Of a stretch of DNA of 5,114 bases, positions 1-4,061 are shown one piece after another. This DNA is from Paludibacteraceae bacterium (GTDB lineage: Bacteria > Bacteroidota > Bacteroidia > Bacteroidales > Paludibacteraceae), in NCBI GenBank assembly GCA_017960065.1, contig JAGCZK010000133.1:1-5114 (forward strand). The letters run 5' to 3'. The translations under genes and the position numbers were made by a program. Numbering within the stretch: the first letter of the stretch is position 1; every line of letters begins with the position of its first letter. Below the pieces are notes generated by a model. The model was not told where the DNA came from and ran no database searches. It saw only the letters and a list, made by a program, of their open reading frames with translations.

Positions 1-168
1 CTTAGCTGCATCCAACTGATGTCCTACATCTTTTTGTACGGAACAGTACAAGCCGAAGACTATGCACTGCTGATCGGAAGTTTGGGGATGTTCACCGTTG
101 TTGTCATGCTGATGTTCATCACCCGAAAAATCGACTGGTACTCACTCAATAGCAAGGATCCGGAATAA
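1..168 (+). CDS. creD: CreD-family inner-membrane protein, C-terminal fragment
   Basis: Frame 1 is open from the window edge to a TAA at 166-168, giving the last 55 residues of a protein whose start lies upstream. The visible end has a partial membrane segment (LMSYIFLYG), a short acidic turn (QAEDYALLIGS), another membrane segment (MFTVVVMLMFI) and then TRKIDWYSL before a short polar tail. The pattern EDYALL-GS-LF-VM-TR-DW is the characteristic C-terminus of CreD (inner membrane protein CreD / cell envelope integrity family). In enterobacteria creD belongs to the CreBC regulon and affects envelope integrity and beta-lactam and colicin tolerance; its molecular activity is not established. The next gene starts 6 bases after the stop, so the two are probably cotranscribed. 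The family call rests on these ~55 residues only. Confidence 0.88.
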   Translation, partial: LSCIQLMSYIFLYGTVQAEDYALLIGSLGMFTVVVMLMFITRKIDWYSLNSKDPE

Positions 169-174
169 GGAAAA

Positions 175-579
175 ATGTATTTCGTATTGATAATAGTGAT
201 ACAGTTGGCGTGCTACGCGTGGACCTTGCGTTTGAAACGCAAGAACCCCTCCTTAATCGGAAAAAATAATTTCCTTCGGGCGCTTCTTCAGATTCTGATC
301 CTTTATATATCCATACTGCTGGCCATATATTTATACGACCTTCAACTGGAATTGGAAGTAAACCAGTTTGACCTGGACGGCGACGGCTTCTTCTCCGATA
401 GCGAACAAACACCCGAGCAAAGAGAAGCGATGAGGAGCCTAACGTCTGATACGGGTCGGACATTTGCGCCTATAACAGTACCATTTTTCATCCTCCCACT
501 CCTACCAGTAGCCTATGCATTGGAGCTGTTGGTTGACTCAATTGCAAAAAAATCAGAAATGTCGCTTACAGATCCTTGA
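175..579 (+). CDS. Small membrane protein with a single EF-hand loop, function unknown
   Basis: I do not recognise a named family. The 134-residue product has three hydrophobic stretches, roughly residues 2-18, 33-55 and 97-119. The segment between the first two is strongly basic (RLKRKNPSLIGK) and the C-terminus carries KK, so the positive-inside rule predicts an external N-terminus, a cytoplasmic first loop and a periplasmic second loop. That second loop holds a complete 12-residue EF-hand calcium loop, D66-L-D68-G-D70-G71-F-F73-S-D-S-E77, with acidic residues at loop positions 1, 3, 5 and 12, Gly at 6 and a hydrophobic residue at 8. Only one loop is present; classical EF-hands pair, so dimerisation or a dockerin-like single-loop use is possible. 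The ATG at 175 follows AAGGA (167-171), a weak ribosome-binding site overlapping the creD stop, which suggests coupling. The gene is more AT-rich than the genes after it, and its 3' end overlaps the convergent phosphorylase gene by 14 bases. The protein-coding call is good; calcium binding is inferred. Confidence 0.85.
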   Translation: MYFVLIIVIQLACYAWTLRLKRKNPSLIGKNNFLRALLQILILYISILLAIYLYDLQLELEVNQFDLDGDGFFSDSEQTPEQREAMRSLTSDTGRTFAPITVPFFILPLLPVAYALELLVDSIAKKSEMSLTDP

Positions 580-1378
580 TCACCTCGGCGACGAGGCGGG
601 TCATGCGGGGTTGCGCCTCATTGGCCACGCGCTGCACCTCTTCGTGCGAAACCTCGGGAGTCGGCTCAAAGCCACCCAAGTCGGTGATAATCGAAAACGC
701 CAGCACCTTGATGCCCGAATGCACTGCCACAATCACCTCCGGCACCGTTGACATGCCGACCGCGTCGCCGCCAATCGTCCGGAAGTAGCGGTATTCCGAG
801 GGCGTTTCGAAAGTCGGTCCCTGCGTACCCACATACACGCCCTGCTGCAGGCGGATTCCGAGCTTTTTGGCAATCGCCACCGCCTTGACGCGCAAAGCGG
901 CGTCGTAGGCATTGCCCATATCCGGGAAACGCACGCCCAGCTCATTGTAATTGTGACCGCGCAAAGGATGTTCCGGGAAAAGGTTGATGTGGTCGGTAAT
1001 CAGCATCAGATCGCCCAACTGAAAATTGGGATTCATGCCGCCGGCGGCATTCGAAACCACCAGCGTCCCGACCCCTAAGGCCTTCATCACCCTTACGGGA
1101 AAGGTCACTTCTTTCATGGCATAGCCCTCGTAAAAATGGAAACGGCCCTGCATGGCCAGCACCTGCACTCCGCCCAGGCGGCCGACAATCAGCTTGCCGC
1201 TATGGCCTTCGACCGTCGAAAGCGGAAAGTTCGGGATTTCCTGATAGGGAATTTCCTGCACATCGGTGATTTGCGTGGCCAACTCGCCCAGACCCGTGCC
1301 CAAAATAATGCCGATTTTGGGGAGAAACTGCATTCTGCCCCGTAGGTAAGAGGCCGTTTCAGAGATTTTTTGCAACAT
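566..1378 (-). CDS. Purine nucleoside phosphorylase, trimeric PNP/MTAP family
   Basis: This 270-residue protein has the usual full length for the trimeric purine nucleoside phosphorylase family (punA / XapA / human PNP). It catalyses phosphorolysis of purine nucleosides to free base plus ribose-1-phosphate in cytoplasmic purine salvage. Visible family motifs are the phosphate loop GTGLGE (27-32), GHSGKL (58-63), GRFHFYEGY (78-86, with R79 and H81 equivalent to human R84 and H86), SNAAGGMN (109-116), GPTFET (187-192, E191 = human E201), GMSTVPEV (208-215, M209) and HEEV (245-248, H245 = human H257). The purine-selectivity position, Asn243 in human PNP, is Asp here (D233 in IITDLG), as in methylthioadenosine phosphorylases, so the base preference should not be assumed to be inosine/guanosine only. 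The ATG lies inside the end of lpxK (20-base overlap), indicating cotranscription and probable translational coupling. I left the symbol blank because punA, deoD and xapA are used inconsistently. Confidence 0.95.
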   Translation of the reverse strand: MLQKISETASYLRGRMQFLPKIGIILGTGLGELATQITDVQEIPYQEIPNFPLSTVEGHSGKLIVGRLGGVQVLAMQGRFHFYEGYAMKEVTFPVRVMKALGVGTLVVSNAAGGMNPNFQLGDLMLITDHINLFPEHPLRGHNYNELGVRFPDMGNAYDAALRVKAVAIAKKLGIRLQQGVYVGTQGPTFETPSEYRYFRTIGGDAVGMSTVPEVIVAVHSGIKVLAFSIITDLGGFEPTPEVSHEEVQRVANEAQPRMTRLVAEVIKDL

Positions 1379-2471
1379 AATTCAACACAATTTTGTCAAA
1401 CTCCGCCCCCCCGTCAAACAGGAAACGGACCTTGAGCGGTACACAATACATATTTTTTTTGAGAACGACCGACAAGGCCGGATGCTCGCACAGGCGCGAC
1501 ACGTCCTTGTCTGTCACCACAATCATCTTTCGGCTTTGCGGCATGGCGGCGAAACGCTCCTCCATCAGACGCAGATCCGACTCGCTGAAATCGTGATGGT
1601 CGGGAAAAGCCAGCTGTTCGACCGGGCCGCCAAAGCCAGCCAGAAAATCGCGCAAGGGCTTGGGTTGCGCGATGCCGGTACACAAAAGCATGGCGGGCGG
1701 ATCCTCCTGCAACTCCTTACGCGTCAGCTTTTGGCGCGTATCAAACACATTTCGGAAAGTGCCATATTGGAAGGTGGAATAAAACAGTTTCTGGAATGCC
1801 CTCAAATTCAAGCGTTTGCGAATATCCGCCGCCTCCAGCGGGGTCATATTGGAAGGGCATTTCGAAACCACCACCACGTCGGCCCGGTATTTGCCCCGCA
1901 CCGGTTCGCGAAGATCTCCCATGGGCAACATCCGGTCATTGTAAACCGGGCGATGGTAGTCCATAAGCAGCACCGACAGGCCCGGACGCAGTTTGCGGTA
2001 TTGAAAGGCGTCGTCCAAAACAAAGGCCTGCAACTCCTCAAACTGCTGTTTGAGCGTGTCGATTGCGTGCAAACGGTCGGAACAAACCGCAATCCGCACC
2101 CGCTTGTGGTGTTTCCGGTAGATTTGGAACGCCTCGTCGCCCAACTGCTCGAAAGAGGCCGCATCGCCGGCGATTTGCAGTCCTGCGGAACGGCGCTTGT
2201 AGCCGCGGCTGACCATGGCCATGCGGTATTTGTCTTCGAGCAGGTGCAACAGGTACTCGACGTGAGGGGTTTTGCCGGTTCCGCCCACCGTCAGGTTGCC
2301 CACCGTAATCACCGGGAAGTCGTAGGCTTTGCTTTTGAGCCACCCGGAGCTATACCAGGCATTGCGGATATCCACGGCCAGGGCATACAGCCAACCCAAG
2401 GGATAAGCGGCATATCGGAGTATTTTTTCTGACTTTTTCAAAACTATTTGACGAATGCTTGCTGTCCACAA
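1359..2471 (-). CDS. lpxK: Tetraacyldisaccharide 4'-kinase (lipid A biosynthesis)
   Basis: LpxK phosphorylates the 4' position of tetraacyldisaccharide-1-phosphate to make lipid IVA, at the cytoplasmic face of the inner membrane. Numbering from the most upstream start, the protein has an N-terminal hydrophobic membrane anchor (about residues 20-34, AAYPLGWLYALAV), the P-loop VGNLTVGGTGKTP (57-69), SRGYKR (88-93), GDE (111-113), the LDDAFQYRKL segment (152-161, family DDGxQH region), FPDHHDF (289-295) and VTDKD (319-323). Its length of 360-370 residues is normal for the Bacteroidota form. There is no ATG near the N-terminus: the first in-frame Met is at residue 84, beyond the P-loop. The start must therefore be non-ATG, either TTG at 2471-2469 (used here, 370 aa) or TTG at 2441-2439 (360 aa, starting KKSEKIL). 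The shorter form leaves about 12 residues before the YP motif, which fits relatives as I remember them. The gene has its own candidate promoter upstream and overlaps the next gene by 20 bases. Confidence 0.96.
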   Translation of the reverse strand: MWTASIRQIVLKKSEKILRYAAYPLGWLYALAVDIRNAWYSSGWLKSKAYDFPVITVGNLTVGGTGKTPHVEYLLHLLEDKYRMAMVSRGYKRRSAGLQIAGDAASFEQLGDEAFQIYRKHHKRVRIAVCSDRLHAIDTLKQQFEELQAFVLDDAFQYRKLRPGLSVLLMDYHRPVYNDRMLPMGDLREPVRGKYRADVVVVSKCPSNMTPLEAADIRKRLNLRAFQKLFYSTFQYGTFRNVFDTRQKLTRKELQEDPPAMLLCTGIAQPKPLRDFLAGFGGPVEQLAFPDHHDFSESDLRLMEERFAAMPQSRKMIVVTDKDVSRLCEHPALSVVLKKNMYCVPLKVRFLFDGGAEFDKIVLNYVAKNL

Positions 2472-2495
2472 CAGTCCATTCGGACAACAATATCA

Positions 2496-2503
2496 CAAAT
2501 ATA
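2496..2503 (-). promoter_or_regulatory. Candidate -7 promoter box for lpxK
   Basis: Read on the minus strand these bases are TATATTTG, an exact match to the Bacteroidota -7 consensus TAnnTTTG. Transcription would begin near position 2490, leaving a leader of about 19 bases to the TTG at 2471 or about 49 to the TTG at 2441. A TTG-type -33 element at the usual distance is not clear: the nearest TTTG (2540-2537) is 33 bases upstream, which is too far. It is supported by the -7 match and its position only. Confidence 0.55.
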
Positions 2504-2521
2504 ACGATTTTTATGGATAAA

Positions 2522-2540
2522 TTTGCCATTTCTGGGCAAA
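2522..2540. repeat. Inverted repeat TTTGCC-N7-GGCAAA in the divergent promoter region
   Basis: TTTGCC (2522-2527) and its complement GGCAAA (2535-2540) flank a 7-base spacer. The repeat covers the proposed -33 element and part of the spacer of the ilvE promoter, and lies just upstream of the lpxK -7 box. It could be an operator for a dimeric regulator. It is too short, and is followed by A rather than T residues on the plus strand, to be read as a terminator for either gene. It could also be chance in an AT-rich spacer. Confidence 0.4.
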
Positions 2541-2555
2541 AAAAATGTAATTTTG
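2522..2555 (+). promoter_or_regulatory. Candidate promoter for ilvE-aroQ
   Basis: TAATTTTG at 2548-2555 matches the Bacteroidota -7 consensus TAnnTTTG exactly, and TTTG at 2522-2525 can serve as the -33 element, 22 bases upstream (slightly long but within the tolerated range). Transcription would start near 2560, giving a leader of about 20 bases before the ilvE ATG at 2582. The leader has no strong Shine-Dalgarno sequence, which is usual in this phylum. Confidence 0.65.
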
Positions 2556-2581
2556 CGTACTGACTAAAACATCTATCTGAT

Positions 2582-3601
2582 ATGAGCACAATCAATTGGT
2601 CCGAACTTGGATTCGGCTACATGAAAACCAACGCCAACGTCCGTTGCGAATACCACAACGGCGCATGGGGCAAATTAGAGTTACATACCGAAGAAACCAT
2701 CAACATGCACATGGCCGCCACCTGTCTGCATTATGGTCAGGAAGGCTTTGAAGGATTGAAGGCCTTCAAAGGCAAAGACGGAAAAATCCGTTTGTTCCGC
2801 ATCGACGAAAACGCCAAGCGTCTCGAATCGACCTGCGACGGTATCTGCATGCCCAAACTTCCCGCAGGGGTCTTCAAAGAAGCCGTGCTCATGGCAGTCA
2901 AAGCCAATCTGGAATTTGTTCCGCCCTACGAAAGCGGCGCATCGCTGTACATCCGTCCCGTATTGTTCGGCAACTCGGCGCAAATCGGTGTAAATCCCGC
3001 CAAGGATTATATGTTCATCGTGTTTGTGTCGCCGGTAGGCCCGTACTTCAAAGGCGGTTTTTCGACCAACCCCTACGTCATCACCCGTCGTTATGACCGT
3101 TCCGCTCCGCTCGGCACCGGCATCTACAAGGTCGGTGGCAACTACGCCGCCAGCCTGGCCGCCCACATGGAAGCCCATGACAAGGGATATTCGTCGGAAT
3201 TCTACCTCGACGCCAAAGAAAAACGCTACATCGACGAATGCGGCGCCGCCAACTTCTTCGGCATCAAGAACAACACCTACATCACTCCGAAATCGACGTC
3301 GATTCTGCCCTCCATCACCAACAAGAGCCTGATGCAGTTGGCCGAAGACCTCGGAATGAAGGTGGAACGCCGTCCCATCGACATCGAAGAGCTGCCGACG
3401 TTTGAAGAAGCCGGCGCCTGCGGAACCGCCGCCGTAATCAGCCCGATTGAACGGCTCGACGACCTGGACAACAACAAGTCGTATGTGTTCTCCAAAGACG
3501 GCAAACCCGGCCCAGTCAGCACCAAGCTGTACAACAAGCTGCGCGCCATCCAATACGGAGACGAACCCGACACGCACGGCTGGATCACGATTTTAGAATA
3601 A
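2582..3601 (+). CDS. ilvE: Branched-chain amino acid aminotransferase, class IV PLP fold, type II
   Basis: The enzyme interconverts leucine, isoleucine and valine with their 2-oxo acids, using glutamate/2-oxoglutarate and pyridoxal phosphate, in the cytoplasm. At 339 residues it is the longer type II form shared with eukaryotic BCATs, not the ~300-residue E. coli form. Visible family features are YGQEGFEGLKAF (51-62), YIRPVLFG (123-130), the PLP lysine in YKVGGNYAASL (K183), the E-x-G-x-x-N-x-F element ECGAANFF (219-226, E219 and N224) and the cofactor-phosphate loop GTAAVISPI (281-289). The ATG at 2582 sits about 20 bases below the predicted transcription start. The next gene, aroQ, starts 9 bases after the TAA, so the two form a probable operon. 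Codons mostly end in C or G. Confidence 0.96.
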   Translation: MSTINWSELGFGYMKTNANVRCEYHNGAWGKLELHTEETINMHMAATCLHYGQEGFEGLKAFKGKDGKIRLFRIDENAKRLESTCDGICMPKLPAGVFKEAVLMAVKANLEFVPPYESGASLYIRPVLFGNSAQIGVNPAKDYMFIVFVSPVGPYFKGGFSTNPYVITRRYDRSAPLGTGIYKVGGNYAASLAAHMEAHDKGYSSEFYLDAKEKRYIDECGAANFFGIKNNTYITPKSTSILPSITNKSLMQLAEDLGMKVERRPIDIEELPTFEEAGACGTAAVISPIERLDDLDNNKSYVFSKDGKPGPVSTKLYNKLRAIQYGDEPDTHGWITILE

Positions 3602-3610
3602 GCGAAAGTG

Positions 3611-4030
3611 ATGAAAAAAATACTCATTCTCAACGGTCCGAACTTGAACTTGCTGGGCGTCCGCGAACCGGGCATCTACGGCAACGAGGGGTTTGACTCG
3701 TACCTTCAGGTTTTAAATAAGCGGTTTCCTTCTTTGGAAATCGCTTATTTCCAATCCAATGTGGAAGGCGAGCTGATCAACAAGCTGCACGAAGTCGGCT
3801 TTTCGTACGACGGCATCGTACTCAACGCAGGGGCGTACACCCACACCTCTGTCGCCATTGCCGACGCCATCAAGGCCATCAAGACCCCGGTCATCGAAGT
3901 GCACATCTCGAATGTTTTCGCCCGCGAAGAATTCCGGCACCATTCGTTTCTGTCGCCCGTTTGCAAAGGCTGCATCTGCGGTTTCGGCCTGAAATCGTAC
4001 GATTTGGCTCTTTCGAGCTTTGTAGATTAA
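3611..4030 (+). CDS. aroQ: 3-dehydroquinate dehydratase, type II
   Basis: This is the third step of the shikimate pathway: trans-dehydration of 3-dehydroquinate to 3-dehydroshikimate by the small dodecameric type II enzyme in the cytoplasm. The 139 residues match the family's usual ~140-150. Motifs in order are LNGPNLNLLGVREP (7-20, flexible-lid Arg R18), the catalytic Tyr Y23, FQSNVEGE (47-54), LNAGAYTHTS (71-80, N72), IEVHISN (95-101, catalytic His H98 and E96), REEFRHHS (105-112, R109) and GFGLKSY (124-130). All expected active-site residues are present. An in-frame GTG lies one codon earlier at 3608, but ATG 3611 gives the standard MKKILILNGPN start. It follows ilvE by 9 bases and needs no promoter of its own. 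A strong hairpin lies within codons 35-47. Confidence 0.96.
   Translation: MKKILILNGPNLNLLGVREPGIYGNEGFDSYLQVLNKRFPSLEIAYFQSNVEGELINKLHEVGFSYDGIVLNAGAYTHTSVAIADAIKAIKTPVIEVHISNVFAREEFRHHSFLSPVCKGCICGFGLKSYDLALSSFVD
3715..3750 (+). other. Intragenic hairpin in aroQ: 15-bp stem, 6-base loop
   Basis: The arm 3715-3729 pairs with 3736-3750: AAATAAGCG with CGCTTATTT (9 bp), then a G-U wobble (3724 with 3741), then TTTCC with GGAAA (5 bp), closing a TTCTTT loop (3730-3735). Only the sense RNA can form the G-U pair; the antisense would have a C-A mismatch. It falls in codons 35-47 of aroQ (LNKRFPSLEIAYF). No U-tract follows, so it is not a standard intrinsic terminator. The structure is seen directly; any function is open. 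Confidence 0.6.
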
Positions 4031-4061
4031 ACCTAAGCCCTCACTCATCGTCTGCCAATCG
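4031..4061. other. Short spacer between aroQ and the receptor gene
   Basis: These 31 bases contain no TAnnTTTG box, no hairpin followed by a T-run and no recognisable Shine-Dalgarno sequence. The receptor gene may therefore be read from ilvE-aroQ transcripts, or have a weak promoter inside the end of aroQ that I cannot identify. Confidence 0.4.

Noticed and set aside
583..596. Small hairpin CCTCG-GCGA-CGAGG near the phosphorylase stop, considered as a terminator
   Set aside because: The stem has only 5 pairs and lies inside the phosphorylase coding sequence. No T-run follows on the plus strand, and on the minus strand the T-run is too far past it.
1035..1050. Perfect 16-base palindrome ATGCCGCCGGCGGCAT
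   Set aside because: It encodes the conserved Ala-Ala-Gly-Gly-Met of the phosphorylase with GC-ending codons (GCC GCC GGC GGC ATG), which is palindromic by itself. Coding constraint explains it.
1453..1460. Run of eight T (A8 in the lpxK sense) as a possible programmed frameshift site
   Set aside because: The lpxK frame continues normally past it with recognisable C-terminal sequence, and there is no shifted product or downstream stimulatory structure that I can see. It encodes Lys-Lys-Asn.
1482..2432. Long plus-strand open frame (316 codons) opposite lpxK
   Set aside because: Same in-register antisense effect; lpxK has its P-loop and other family motifs on the minus strand.
2681..3577. Long minus-strand open frame (298 codons) opposite ilvE
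   Set aside because: Same in-register antisense effect; ilvE carries the PLP lysine and the other family motifs.
3608..3610. GTG as the aroQ start
   Set aside because: The ATG three bases later gives the standard AroQ N-terminus, so the extra codon is unnecessary.
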